From Mycteria americana (Eukaryota; Chordata; Aves; Ciconiiformes; Ciconiidae): DNA of 64,000 nucleotides. Below, in pieces: positions 27,776 to 41,700 of the stretch. Each line of letters starts with the position of its first letter. Within the stretch, counting starts at the first letter, position 1. Where the stretch lies: contig NC_134370.1 in NCBI RefSeq assembly GCF_035582795.1, positions 50,331,501 to 50,395,500 of the forward strand, read 5' to 3'. The notes under the pieces were generated by a model. The model was not told where the DNA came from. It saw nothing but the letters and a program-made list of their open reading frames with translations, and did no database searches. A program made the position numbers and the translations under genes.

Positions 27776-29299
27776 TCAATATTGCAACCCTCAAGTCCTT
27801 TATCAGGCTATGCTGGTAATAAATGGATCAATGTCTGATGGAGAGAAGAAGCAAACCTCACTTTGAATTTCTGTAGAGGCCAGTTGATTATTATGGCCCA
27901 AATAGAGTAAGGTGCTAATTGACCTAATGAGAGGCTGACTGAAGAGTCAGACTCAGGAGCTTCTATCCATAGATGCACTTTGCGTGGTCTGCATACTGTA
28001 ACGCCCTGGGTATTTTTACCTTACTATAATTCAGTCTCCCCCTTTTCTGTCAGTTTGACTCAGCCTCACAGAGCAAAATAATTGGCCTTTACCAGAGCAG
28101 GCATCCAAAAATATCATCATTGAAAGGTATACTGTCCAGCATTCAGATTTGTTACTCTATTCCTCTGCCTACATTTGTGAATTTTCTGTTAAAAAGTCAG
28201 AAAACAATAACAATCTGACAGAACAGATTCAAAAAGGATGGCAAAACCTTCTGCCCAACTTTCAATAAACCCAGTGGGTTTGGAGGTTGGAATTTCCATC
28301 CTCCTGAAATACAAAACATGTTAGTCTTCACCTCATTGGCTTGATATTCCAGCTGCTGTAAATAGCTCCTTTTGGGCTAAGGAAAGCATCCTTTACATAA
28401 ACCTAGCCTGAAGAGGACACCACTAAAGCAATTTTTAGAAGTACTTCTAAAGCAACTGAGAATCCTGGGTGAGTGAAGCTCAGACTGGCATATGAATCAA
28501 GCTGAACAGTTATAGTTCATGCTAATTTGTCATGAAAAAGGGGCATCACGTACTTGATATGGAATCCATAATAAAATGCAAACTCTTAGTTGTCATGGGC
28601 ATACCTTTCATTAATTATTTGGCAATTCTGGGAGATTTACATTCTTATTTTCTAAGTGTTTTCTTTTTTTCCATTTCTCATACAAGACATTGACAGAGAA
28701 CAAACAATAGGAGTAATTTAGCAATGTAATACAGCAATGCCCTTGCTGTGTTATCTATGGGGACTGAATTTAGGACCTATGCAGGCATTAGACTGGGAAG
28801 ACAAAATGGAAGATGGAGGTGGAAGGAGCAGAGGGGAAAGAGAAGGGGGAAAATACAGAGAAAGAGGAAAAAAAACCCCAAACACTTCTGCAATCTCCTT
28901 ACCCTTTGGATTTAGATCTGGACCTGCAATTGGTTAAACAGCTTTAACTTCTCAGTGACTAAGAAACAGAAGAAGTAACCATAGCCTCCCCCAGCCCACT
29001 CCTAAAAACAGATAAGATCAGCTCAGTTACCTGACTGTGTTTGGGATAGAAAAGCTAACCCTGCTGAAGTGTAAATCACCATTGCACTATAGCAGTCTTC
29101 CCCTACTGAAATTACTGTGAGACTGTATCACTTTGTGTTATTATTCCACCTTCTGCAAACCCAAGCAAAAACACCTTGTATAGTTTGGAAGGTGTAACAC
29201 AACACTGTTAACAGCTAGAGATTTTTACTGATGTGTGTTTACCTAAGTGTGTGTATATGATGCCTATTAACACAGTATTTAACAGTTTCCCAGCTTTAT

Positions 29300-29445
29300 A
29301 ATGCATTTATCCTCTCAACTTCCCATTGAGAAAGCAGAGAGAAGCTAGAGTGACTTGTTCAAGCACACAGAGAAAGCATGGAGAAGAATGAGGAATGGAT
29401 CTGACCTAGACAAACCCAAATTTCAGATAGAGTTCTGTGTGCAGA
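29300..29445 (-). mobile_element. MIR-like SINE remnant, reverse orientation
   Basis: Contains cccattgagaaagcagagag, then tgacttgttcaagcacacag, then gaatgaggaatggatctgac. This order matches reversed MIR (gaggcacagagagg, then gacttgcccaaggtcacac, then the gggatt block). Boundaries are uncertain. Confidence 0.5.
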
Positions 29446-32149
29446 GCACGCTCTGCTTGTGCCACAGAGCCAAACCACCTGCCGAACCATCAATGCAAAA
29501 AGAAAAGTCATGAGGAGAATCATAAGAAAACATCATGCAACAACCTAGATCTTGAGCAAAACGAAGATTTCTTTCCATGGCTCTCCTCTGACTGCTGGTT
29601 GCTTGCTAACAAGCTCCAGTGATTTCAGCAAGGCTCAGGCTTACTCCAAAGGTGCTTAATGAAAGATCAAGGAACCAGCTAAACCAACTCTATTCACTGT
29701 TGAATTCAGTTACAAGGAATGGCTTACTTTCTGGCTGCTAAGACAAAACTCCTAGATATAACAAAAAAATTAATTATAAGAACTGTCTCACCTTTTGGCT
29801 GTTCCCATCTTCTTGTCATTTAGATGACTTAACTAAATTATCAGAAATAAAACCCAGCTAGGTAATCATCCTTTACAATGGTAGATTAATTTGATTTTTT
29901 TTTAATTGCTGCAAGATTAAAGAAAAAAATCTCCAAATTAAAGTCCACGATCATGAGCCAAACAGGAGCAGCACAGGACATGACTCCCCCAGAAGCACAT
30001 AACACAAGGAGTCAGTTGCAATGCAAGCACCAGAAACCAGTTGAATACTGTGTCCCCTGTGAGCTGTACGGTAACAGCAATCTTTCTAGCAGAATACACA
30101 GTTGGCCCTGAAGCCACATCTCAGGAGCCGGGCTATTTGTTTTTTGCCTTACAAAAGTAATCAACCATTGCTATGCTGCATTCATCAGAAAATTTCCCCT
30201 TCAGCAACCCGATGATGGACCCAAATTGTTTTCTAAATGGTGATAGAAGTAAAAATAAAACACATACAACTTTTTTTTTTTATTATTTAAACCAATAATG
30301 TTTGCCATAAATAGCGAGCCAGTAGCCAGAAATTCTAATATCTTATTGCCAGACTTACAGCACACATTTTTCACCCCGCCTGATTAAGGTGACCCTGACA
30401 TAAGAAGATTGTACACAGGTTAGGACCTGAGTTTGCAGAATCAATATAATTGACTTCAGACAGGGAAGAAATCATTAATGTTTAAGTAATAGCGAAATCC
30501 AGCCTTCCTCATGTGGAGAGCTACCAGTTTCTGCACCTGCCACTTTCTGAACCCAGCCTCCCTCCTTCGAGCACTTGTAAATCTACAGGTAAATAATAAA
30601 AGTGAGGAGCTCCCACAGAACATCTCCCTTAAGTTCTGTGCCGACACAGTGCCTGCTCATTGCTACTCATGATGGCTCGAACCACCTCTAGTCAGACTCG
30701 CTAGTTTTCTCTCAGTTACCCTGCTCTTGGCATCTTGTTTTACAGGTTATCAGCTCCTGGAAGCTGACGCTCTATTCTGCCTCTGTGCAACACACACATA
30801 CAATGGGAGCCCTAGGTCAAATGTTGCATCTCTGTGGATTGCTGTCATATAACATAATAAAGAACACACAGGTAATAAGTCCTCCACATGCCATGTGCCA
30901 AACCTACAGCCTACAGTTCCTCAGCTGTGGGTTCACAGAAGCCCATATGTCCTCTTCCAGTCTGCTCCTAAACTCATGCTCTGGACTTCTGCTGTATTTA
31001 AGAACATAACATCTGATTTAGCTACCAAGACTGATCCTATGTCTCTTGTCTAGCCAGTAAGTGCACAAAACCAGCACTAATGCTGCTCTGAGATAGGTAA
31101 GCTGAAACAGACCAGCTGAGGCAAGGGAAGGGGGCGGGTGGTTTGGATCTCTTGGAGTTCAGTGAAACTAGACTGTATCTGGCTTACCAGCATTTAGTTC
31201 TCCAGCTGGCTACTGGCAAACACAGCAAGAGCCATCAGTGAAGTGTTTTCGTGCATTGCCAACTTGCTGGTCCCCCACTAGTGTGATAAAATTGGAAGCA
31301 GAAACAGCTGAAGCATTAAGCAAAATAGGAGGAGGTGGGTAAAGGCAAGGGAGGAGTAGGAAGCTGCAAAGAGTAAAGATAGAGAAGATGAGAGAGAAGG
31401 AAAGGATGTAAAGTCTGTAAAAACTAAACAGTGAAAGGGGTCCTGTGGATAGTTAATTCACAAAGACATTGGGATTAGCCAATGCTGAGAGATTTAAAGG
31501 AGAGGAACAGGAAGGGCTGGGAAAATAAGATTCAATGTAAGTACCATTCTAATATTAAAAAACATACCCTGTGAATAAAAAGAAAATAAAAGCAGGCTCA
31601 CAGCAACAAGGAGAAGCCCAGCTCCTTAACTCCTATGGGTAGTGACTTTATGCTTTATATTCCTAGCCTTGTTTCCTGAGAAAACAAGACTTCTCATACA
31701 TATCACATTCCTGTCCACTTGGCACCCAATAACTTTGGAACTCCACAGCTTATTGAAGCCATGCTCACCAGAAGGGCAAGGCTTCTGAACACCTCAATGC
31801 CTTGCAGACCCACAACCAGCAGGGGAGAGAAACCCCAATATGCTCACCTTGTATTAAGCATCAGGGAACCTGTACTAGAAACAGCCTTGCAAACTAGACT
31901 CCGTTTTCAGGCAGTTCTGAAGTTCCTGGCTCTGACTTACTCATGACTGTAAGCAATTCTTGAATTACCCAAGGCACTAAAGAGAATGCAACTAAGTACC
32001 TGAGTTTCTGGGGTTTGTTGGTGTTTTTTGGCAGTAGAAGCTCCTTAGAGTATGGCACAACTTAACATTGTATGTAATTGGGTGCTAACCCTAAATACAA
32101 TAGTCTGGCTTACTCTATATAAAAAAATCCCACCTACTGTGGAGAATGA

Positions 32150-32200
32150 GGGCCTGGCCTTGATTTGTTGTGTGACCTCAGGCAAAGTTTTTCAGGTACT
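32150..32200 (+). mobile_element. Possible MIR core fragment
   Basis: The string gttgtgtgacctcaggcaaag resembles the MIR core block. A second string, cctcggtttcctcatacagt, at about 32550-32570 resembles the MIR tail but is 350 bp away. Chance similarity is possible. Confidence 0.3.
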
Positions 32201-35200
32201 TTGAAGAGCTGCCAGGCAAGCAACAAAGGATTCTCCCACTCTTCTGCCATGCATACACACAGACCCAGGCATTCTGGTATTCAGTTTTGTGCTAACAGCT
32301 CTTACCTACAGAAGTGCCCTTCCTATGTCTTCACAGGCTGGCTGCATACAGTTTTGTGGAACCTGTCTCCTTAGACACCTGACTTGTTGGCATCGCAGAG
32401 CTAAATAGCACAACCTCCAAAACCTCTGTATATCTTGTTTAGACCTCCATCTTGCAAACGCTCCTGGTGGCAAAGTAGCTATGAGCAGGCAGCTAGAGCA
32501 GCTGCCTGTGCAGAGAAGGCTGTCAGGATGGCACCTGAACCGCTTTGCACCTCGGTTTCCTCATACAGTTAAAAACCTCTCAAAATAATGAGCTTTCCTT
32601 TGTTTCCCCAGGAAGCTGTTACTTAACAATATGGCAGAAATATTGACTGCATGCACAAACAACCCTTCAGATGTACTTGAAAGCACTGCATCATTTCCAG
32701 CACTTATCAAACATTCATACAGAATAGCAACACACCAGAGTATTTCTACGTTTTGCATTGTGGTTACTAGTTAGTTCAAATCTATCTTTTGTGAAAACTG
32801 CAATAGAGTGTGAAGTATCAGGCATAACGTTTCAACTGGGAGTCTTTTATCCTCTGTACCACTTTCTTTGAGATTCCATCTCTTCTTATTGCAGCTGCCT
32901 GAAAACAGCCTGGATACGAATCCTATTAATAAAATACTAATCTGCTTTAACTGAAGTATTTTCCAAGCACACATAATAAGGTAATAAGAAACATCCTAAA
33001 GATAATTTACAGAAGAGCACTGAAGCCAACATAAACCTCAATGTGATGATCATAATCACTTGGCAAAGCATAAGAAAAAAAAAGAGCTGTGGGATCTGCA
33101 GTTCCCTATAGGCTCACAACCTTGTTACCCTATGCTCAGACACTACACAAGTGTCAGGACAAATGAGCTGGACTGATTATTTTCAGTACAGCTGTGCTTT
33201 GGAGAGCATAACTTGAATATAACAGCATTGCTCTTGGTTTAACAGGAAACAGGACTTCATACTAATGGTGTGTGTGCTCAGATCAATTCTACTCCTGCAG
33301 CTTTGGAGGTGACCCTGGCAAAGGAACCCATGAAAACATGGGATGGGTAGCAGGAAGTAAGATATCAGGCAGGAGAGTCCTCTGAGTACAAGCTGGCAGA
33401 GGCAGAACTTGGTGAAGCTGGGCAATGTGATATTTCTCCCTACCCACCACACAGTAATTGCCTTCAGTCAGCCAGAAAGAGAGGAATGTAAGGGGGGGGG
33501 ATCACAATAAGCTACTACATCACATGGTAATATTCTGTGCTCACTTGTGACCACCCTTCTCTGAAATTCTCTGTTTTACCAAGAGACCCACTTGGTCACA
33601 GAAAGTCTGGAATAATTCCTCCATAAGCAGAAAGCTGTTCCACACACAAGTTTCACAAAGCCACCTCTTTAAAGCCTCTGTGCACTAATGAACAGCTTCT
33701 CCCTCTCTCTCCCCTCCTTGGCTCCAGCTGACCAAGACCTACAGTTCTGCTTTGAGAGCAGAGAGGAAATTCTGTTGGCTTGAACATCCAATTTCATTTC
33801 CAACGGAGATATTTGTATCTTTTTAATTCACACATTTCTGCTCTCCTGTGCCAGTCACTCACTTCCTACAGCCTCCCTGATCCTAGTGTTGGTAGCCCAA
33901 AGCCCAAAAGAACCACTAGTCTCAGGCAAACACAAGACAGTTTGATTATAAATTTTGCATATCAAAAAAGAGCTTTTTCTTGTGAGAATTAAGCAAAACC
34001 CAAGAGATTAATCTGAAAGAGAAGTTTTTGAATCTTAGAAGGATACACTTTATCAAGGCTAGCTTCCCTTGACATTGCTAGAGGCACTATGAAAGGCCTT
34101 TGGCCTCTTTATTTGCCATTGTCACATCTTAAATTGAAGGGTGATGATGAATCTTTAACAAACACCTCACTTATGCTTCCCCTCTCCAAAATACAAATTA
34201 TTCAGTTAGAGTAGGAAAAACAAGTGCAAAAAATCCAAACCAGTTTTGAATAACCAGAATGAAAGTCCTATGCCACCTTGCTCCTGATGCTTTGTAGTAA
34301 TCATTTCACTTGCACCCTGCTCCTTAGTCTTCCAGTCTACAAAAGAGTTGAATTTAATACAGAAAGCATTAAATTTAAATACTTTAAAGTATTAAATATG
34401 AATAGGAACTCTCCCCCTGTTTTAAAACCTTAGGTATTTTTTTTTTCCCCACATTTTTCACCCAGCTTTACACAAAGTAGAAGGAAATCCACTTCAGGAA
34501 GTCACTGGGATAGACACGTATTCAGAAAGGACTGAACACTGGGTACTACCTATGCACAGACAAGTTATTTACACTGATTAATAAACAGCAGCCACTTTTT
34601 GATGGAGCATGACCTCTTTAGCAAAATGGGAAGTTTTGCAAAAGATATCCAATTCAGTAAAAGCATGTTTGCTTTTTAACTGAGAAAAAGAAAACAAATT
34701 TTTTTCATTTTTTTTTCTGCAAATTTCAAAATCCAGTTTCAACAGGGAAAAAATGCATTCATGTTTGTCACAACCAAAAAAAAAAAAGTTTCCCCAACCT
34801 GCCAGCACACTCTTTCATCTGCTTTATACCCCTCCTTAATATTACCCTGCCAAGCAGAGCCTTACAGCATGGGCTTTGGAAGCTTTATCCCTCCATGCCT
34901 GTGGGCCTGTGGAATGAGCATTTACCATCATGGGATACAGCTGTGCAGAGCAGCTTCTCTCCCCTCCCTCCATGTAAATGGGAGCTGCAAAAGCTACTGC
35001 TTGGACATCATATCCATCAGTCAATGTGTTGAAACTCACTGCACCTGATCACTAATTAAGGAAGACTTGTTTTCTCCCTTCTCCAATACCATAAAAAAGA
35101 GAAGAAAATAGCTAATGTTAAAGCAACAGCACTATAATTTTCTATGGTATGTATGTCTTCATAGACATAAAAGTATTCTTTAGGGGATGCTTAAAATTCC

Positions 35201-37300
35201 TGTATGTAAAATGGTTGAGAAAATTCAGATTAAGCTGTCTTTTGTTCCATTTTCTTTTTAAAACATTTATGTTGAAGCCATTTTAAATTCTTTGTCCTGA
35301 CACATTTAGTTTTTATAAAGAAATCAAGCATTATAAGCTCTCTGGGAAGTTTCTCCTCCTTTCTCAGCCAGTGTAACTGATCCCTGGAGAAACTGTTTTC
35401 CACCACCTTGATTTCCAACCTCTTTCATCTCATGTCCTAAGACCGCTTTAGCTCTGTGTTTCAATGACAACAGCCCAAGCACCTTGTCTTCTAAAAGCAC
35501 AAGGACTAAAGGAATTCAGGTCACCAGCAGAGCTGCGAGGATGTGTGTGGTCCTTTGGACAAACCCCACAGCTCTAATGACAAAGGATTCACCTTTCTTT
35601 CAGATGCTCACATTCAGCAGCTATCTTGAGGTGAAAAATAACCTCTCACTGACAGTTGTTACAAAAATTAATTGCACTTAGAAGTAACTGAAACCTCCAC
35701 AAAATGGTATTTAGGTAGAAAAAAAACAGTCATGTAAATCATAACAAGTCAGGGCACGTCTATATGACACAAGGTAGGGGCAGGCAGAAATACCCAACCT
35801 AGCTCTGAATCTCAATAGACTGCACATGCTTCAAACCAGGCAGGTCTTCTGCTCCCAGTATCAGAAAGTGACCATTTAAAGTAGAGGAATATGAATATTT
35901 TAAAACCTCTGGGAAAGCAAAGCAGCAGCAATCAGAGACTGGAAGCATTCCACCCCAGAATATCTCCAGTTCAGTGACTGCGATGTTTACAACCTATACA
36001 AAATCAAAGCATTTTGTTTGGAATGATGACAAAACAAAATCTTTTTTAAAATTTTCAGCAAGAAAAATCCTCAAGAAATTAGTTCAGTGTTGATCTGGCC
36101 TGATCTGTCTGGTTTTGTGCCAATCCCACTAAATCAATTACTCCTACTGCCTCAAATGGGACTGTACCAAGAAAATCACAGACGTGGTTCTAGCCTAGTC
36201 AAAATGGGATTGCTTTTGTTCTCTTGCATGCTGGCATGCTTCAGACTGCCACAAATAAGGAGCAGATGGAAGCGTAGATTGCACTGGGTAGAACTCAAAA
36301 TAGATTTTTGGCTATCCAAGACACAGTAGACTCTGGAGACTCTCAATTACATATAAGAAATTGTAAGGTTCCAGTTGAATTCTAAAAATACACCATCTTT
36401 ACTGACAAGCAAATTTATTATATATTTATATTTAGCTCATGTTCACATTTAGAGGGACTGCTGTTGTATTTTGTGTGACAACAGGGAAAGGGTTGTGTTT
36501 GACCACGCACTGGGATATACATGTCACAAAACCAACTTGATAGAGATTTTATGGACAGCTAGAGATGAATCTCATGCACATACCCAAGTTAATTATTCAG
36601 GATAAAAAAAACAGACTATGTACTAAGCCAGATACTTTGTTAACTACCTTATATGTACTACTTTCCAAGCAAATAAATGATCCAATGAGTCAGATCTATT
36701 ATTTGCTGTATCAAATGTATTATCTACTGAATCAGACACATCATCTCTTCGAAGAGAAACATAGTTTCTTAAACTAGAGGCAATATATTGCCTTATATGT
36801 CATGTAACATGATGAGCTATACGAGATCTGTGCTAGCTGAAAGCAACATCCCAGGACACAAAGGCTGCATTATGAGCCAGTAACTGAAAGAAGAAAGGTG
36901 ATGCTTTAATAAAGAAGCAAAGATCAAATAAAATTCACAAGGAATTAATCCATTGAACATGTAGTGAGACCACCACCCAACATTGTGGACACAAGAGCTA
37001 TGAGCAGCTTGACAAATTACACAAAGAGCTTCAAGAACAATTTATGGTCTGGAAAAAGAACCTGCTTTATTAATGAGACACCAAGAAACCTAATCTATTT
37101 TGCTCATCCAAAAGAAAGCTAAGAGTCTAAAACTTATCTAATAGGGGAGATTTCAGAGTGCGACTGGAACTTTGACAAGGACATAAAGATACCCAGTGGC
37201 TGAAACTTAGAAATTAAGGTACAAACTTTTAACAATTTAATTAACCAGCAGAGCCCTGCTACTTAAGGATATGGTTATTCTTCATCATCTGAAGTCTTAA

Positions 37301-37349
37301 GAAGTTAAAAACTGTGGAAGTTTAAAAGTGTGGAAGTTTAAAAACTGTG
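37301..37349. repeat. Tandem repeat, 16-17-bp unit, three copies
   Basis: Three consecutive copies: gaagttaaaaactgtg, gaagtttaaaagtgtg and gaagtttaaaaactgtg, with small changes between them. Confidence 0.8.
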
Positions 37350-38799
37350 TTCTAGATTAACCTTAAGTTATGTGTGAGAGGTAAGAATCCTGTGGTCTGT
37401 AGTAGGGAGGACACTAGGTGATGTGTTCTGGTTTTAGAGTCTACATATCTAGAGATGTTACACAAGTACATAATTGCTAAATTCTTACGAAGTGAATCTT
37501 CCTGTGCCTACATTAACACATACAGGAACCAAGAACATAGATCATCCAATCTGCTGTATATTAACATACTGAACCTTACAGCAAACAGCATGCAGTGGGT
37601 AGTAAACCTGTCATCTATTTGTTGGAAGACTATTCTGAAACTAGACACAGCCCTCTGCTAGGACTGAGGAATAAGTCAAAGAAGCTCATCTCTCAAATAC
37701 TGGGAAGGTTTGGATTTGATATAAATCCATCCCATTCTCTAAGGAAGCAGCACAGATATGTGACTGAAGTTTTGAGAACTGGTAACTATATTCTAATCCT
37801 CATCTTATCACTGATCTCCTACACAACTGGCCTAAATTTCATTCTCCCATTTTACTTTGTTTCCTGATATATAAAACAGGACTAGTGGTACTTCAAGTGC
37901 CTAGCAAAGTACATTGGTGACTGTAACCCAAATGTGCTGTGTTATTATTAAACAGGGAGTCATCATCTCCAGTAGAAGGAAAAACCTTAGAGTGAAAGCT
38001 GCTGTGTTGACTAACAGAGCCAAGGCCAGTGGGCACCATTAGCTCTAAACTGGATGATGAAAGGTGGAGGCAGGAGCCTTGCAACACGATCCCTGAAACA
38101 GCCATCCTGGACTTAAATGGCTCTGATTTTCAGGACTAAAAAGCCTAATCAAAGCAGGTTGTTACTTACTCAGCCTGCACAAGGCATTGGCAGCAGGGAA
38201 GAGGTGGCCTGTTCCCAAACACATATGGCTGTTTTGTAATCCAGCCTAAGCATAACATCCATCATTCTACAGCACTTTTAAAAGCTAGTAGTGCTGTTAT
38301 TGTATACAGCACAGCAAGGCCAGTAACCAGACATGCATGCAAAATGTACTAAACACAAGGAATGGATACACAACATAAAAAAACCCAAAACAAAACACAA
38401 AACATGTCCTACCCCAAATCCCACAATCTACAACTTAAAAAATATCCTAGACTTGAGGGATACTGCACAACTAGTGGGAAAAGCTGCCTTCCTGGTACTC
38501 CTCTACCAGTGACTAAGAGAGCAGGAGAGCACAGCTGTGGCACAGAGCTCTCAGCAGTACACCAAGGAGACAGCATCCTATGCTTTCAGTCTGGAGTTTC
38601 AGAACTAGTGATCTGAACTTTGTGTGTTTTCTCAGGGCCACATTAAGCTGATTCACACTGAAATCCAGCTCCAGCATCCTTCCTCTGGATACACACAGCA
38701 CCTGTGCAGTAGCGTAGGCACAAAGGACCATGCTAACTATCCACTGAGAAAAAACACAGATACAATAAGGTGCACATGGAAGGCAAAGATAAGGTCACA

Positions 38800-41700
38800 G
38801 ACGCTGCTGGATAGAACATGTGGCTCAGAGGCTGCCGACATCAGTGGAATTTTGGTTTTTTGATCATGGGGACGTTTACATGGCACCAGGCCTGCTGGCA
38901 ACGGATGGAGTTCAGCTGTCTCAAAGGGGGAAAAGGATTCTTGCTCATGAGTTGGTGGGACTCATCAAGAGGGCTTTAAACTAGGTTTGAAGGGGGAAGG
39001 GGATGTAACCAGGCTCACTGAAGAGGAACCTAAAGGTAGCATGCCAATGTTGGGATTGAAATTGATAGCCCAGCTCAAGTGCATCTACACCAATGCACGC
39101 AGCATGGGCAACAAACGGGAGCTGGAAGCCGTTGTGCAGCAGGATAGCTATGACTTAGTCGACTCTCATGACTGGAGTGCTGCAATGGATGGCTATAAGC
39201 TCTTCAGAAGGGATAGGCAAGGAAGGAGAGGCAGCAGGGTGGCTCTGTATGTTAGGGAGTGTTTCAATTGTGTAGAACTCAGTGATTATGACGATAAGGT
39301 CGAGTGCTTATGGGTAAGGATGAGTGGGAAAGCCAACAGGGCAGATAGCCTTCTAGGTGTCTGTTATAGACCACCCAACCAGGATGAAGAGGCAGATGAA
39401 GCATTCTATAAGCAGCTGGCAGAAGTCTCACAATCGCTAGCCCTTGTTCTCATGTGGGACTGCAACTTACCAGACGTCTGCTGGAAATACAACACAGCAG
39501 AGAGGAAACAGTCTAGGAGGTTCCTGGAATGTGTGGAAGATAACTTCCTGACACAGCTGGTAAGGCAGCCTACTAGGGAAGGTGCCTTGCTTGACCTGCT
39601 GTTTACAAACAGAGAAGGACTGGTGGGAGATGTGGTGGTTGGAAGTCGTCTTGGGCTTAGCGACCCAAGCGATAGCTCTTAGCAATAGAGTTTTTGATTC
39701 GTGGCGAAGTAAGGAGGGAGGTGAGCAAAACCACTACCATGGACTTCCGGAGGGCAGACTTTGACCTGTTCAGGACACTGGTTGAGAAAGTCCCTTGGGA
39801 AGCAGTCCTGAAGGGCAAAGGGGTCCAGGAAGGCTGGGCATTCTTCAAGAAGGAAGTCTTAAAGGCACAGGAGCAGGCTGTCCCCATGTGCAGTAAGACA
39901 AACTGGCGGGGAAGACGACTGGCCTGGCTGAACAGAAAGCTTTTGCTGGGACTCAGGAAGAAAAGGAGAGTTTACCACTTTTGGAAGAAGGGGCAGACAA
40001 CTCAAGAAGAGTACAGGGATGTTGTCAAGTCATGCAGAGAGCAAATTAGAATGGCAAAAGCCCAGCTAGAACTCAATCTGGCCACTGTTGTAAGAGATAA
40101 TAAAGAACGTTTATACAAATATACTAACAACAAGAAGAGAGCCAAGGAGACTCTCCCTCCTTTATTGGATGCGAGGGGAAACATTGCCACCAAGGATGAG
40201 GAAAAGGCTGAGGTACTTAATGCCTTCTTTGCCTCAGTCTTTAATAGTCAGACCAGTTATCCCCAGGGTATTCAGCCACCTGAGCTGGAAGACAGGGACG
40301 GAGAGCAGAATAAACCCCTGTAATCCAGGAGGAAGCAGTTAACGACCTGCTACACCACCTGGACACTCACAAGTCTATGAGGCCATATGGGATCCACCCG
40401 AGAGTACTGAGGGAGCTGGCAGAGAAGCTTGTCAAGCCACTCTCCATCATTTATCAGCAGTCCTGGTTAACAGGGGAGGTCCCAGATGACTGGAGGCTTG
40501 CCAATGTGACGCCCATCTACAAGAAGGGCTGGAAGGAGGATCCGGGGAACTACAGGCCTGTCAGCCTGACCTTGGTACCGGGGAAAATTATGGAGCAGTT
40601 CATCTTGAGTGTGCTCAACAGGCATGTGCAGGACAACCAGGGGATCAGGCCCAGCCAACATGGGTTCATGAAAGGCAGGTCCTGCTTGACTAACCTGATC
40701 TCCTTCTACGACCAGGTGACCCACCTAGTGGATGAGGGAAAGGCTGTAGATATTATCTACCTGGACTTTAGTAAAGCCTTTGACATTGTCTCCCACAGCG
40801 TTCTCCTAGAGAAGCTGGCGGCTCATGGCTTAGGCAGGTGTACTCTTCACTGGGTAAAAAACTGGCTGGATGGCTGAGCCCAGAGAGTTGTGAACAGAGT
40901 TAAATCCAGTTGGTGGCCGGTCACAAGTGGTGCTCCCCAGGGCTCAGTTTTGGGGCCAGTCTTGTTTAATATCTTTATCAATGATCTGGATGAGGGGATT
41001 GAGTGCACCCTCAGTAAGTTTGCAGATGACACCAAGTTGTGTGGCAGTGTTGATCTGCTTGAGGGTACGAAGGCCCTACAGAGGGATCTGGACAGGCTGG
41101 ATTGATGGGCCGAGGTCACTTTTATGAAGTTTAACAAGGCAAAGTGCCGCGTCCTGCCCTTGGGCCACAACAACCCCATGCAACGCTACAGGCTTGGGAA
41201 GAGTGGCTGGAAAGCTGCCAGGCAGAAAAGGACATGGGGGTGCTGGTTGACAGCCAGCTGAGCATGAGCCGGCAGTGTGCCCAGGTGGCCAAGAAAGCCA
41301 ATGGCATCCTGGCTTGTATCAGGAATAGTGTGGCCAGCAGGACTAAGGAAGTGATCGTGCCCCTCTACTTGGCACTGGTGAGGCCGCACCTCGAATGCTG
41401 TGTTCAGTTTTGGGGCCCTCACTACAAGAAGGGCATTGAGGTGCTGGAGCGTGTCCAGAGAAGGGCAACGAAGCTGGTGAAGGGCCTGGAGCAGAAGTCT
41501 TATGAGGAGCGGCTGAGGGAGCTGGGGTTGTTTAGCCTGGAGAAAAGGAGGCTGAGGGGAGACCTTCTTGCTCTCTACAACTGCCTGAAAGGAGGTTGTA
41601 GTGAGATGGGGGTCGGTCTCTTCTCCGAAGTAACTAGCGATAGGACGAGAGGAAATGGCCTCAAGTTGCATCAGGAGAGGTTTAGATTGGCTATTAGGAA

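Larger units (their letters stand above)
6331..38799. other. Intergenic, no gene seen
   Basis: About 32 kb without a supportable gene. It contains the nested inverted repeat at 6.55 kb, short tandem and simple repeats, MIR-like remnants at 23.1, 27.7, 29.4 and 32.2 kb, a C/T-rich stretch at about 25.05-25.70 kb, a TATA-like site at 26.17 kb and a signal-peptide-like ORF at 18.52 kb. All ORFs are short and of low or random composition. Conserved regulatory elements could be present but cannot be told from single-sequence reading. Confidence 0.65.

Noticed and set aside
39694..40323. 209-codon ORF as a possible independent host gene
   Set aside because: It is the linker between endonuclease and reverse transcriptase of the CR1 ORF2, in a shifted frame.
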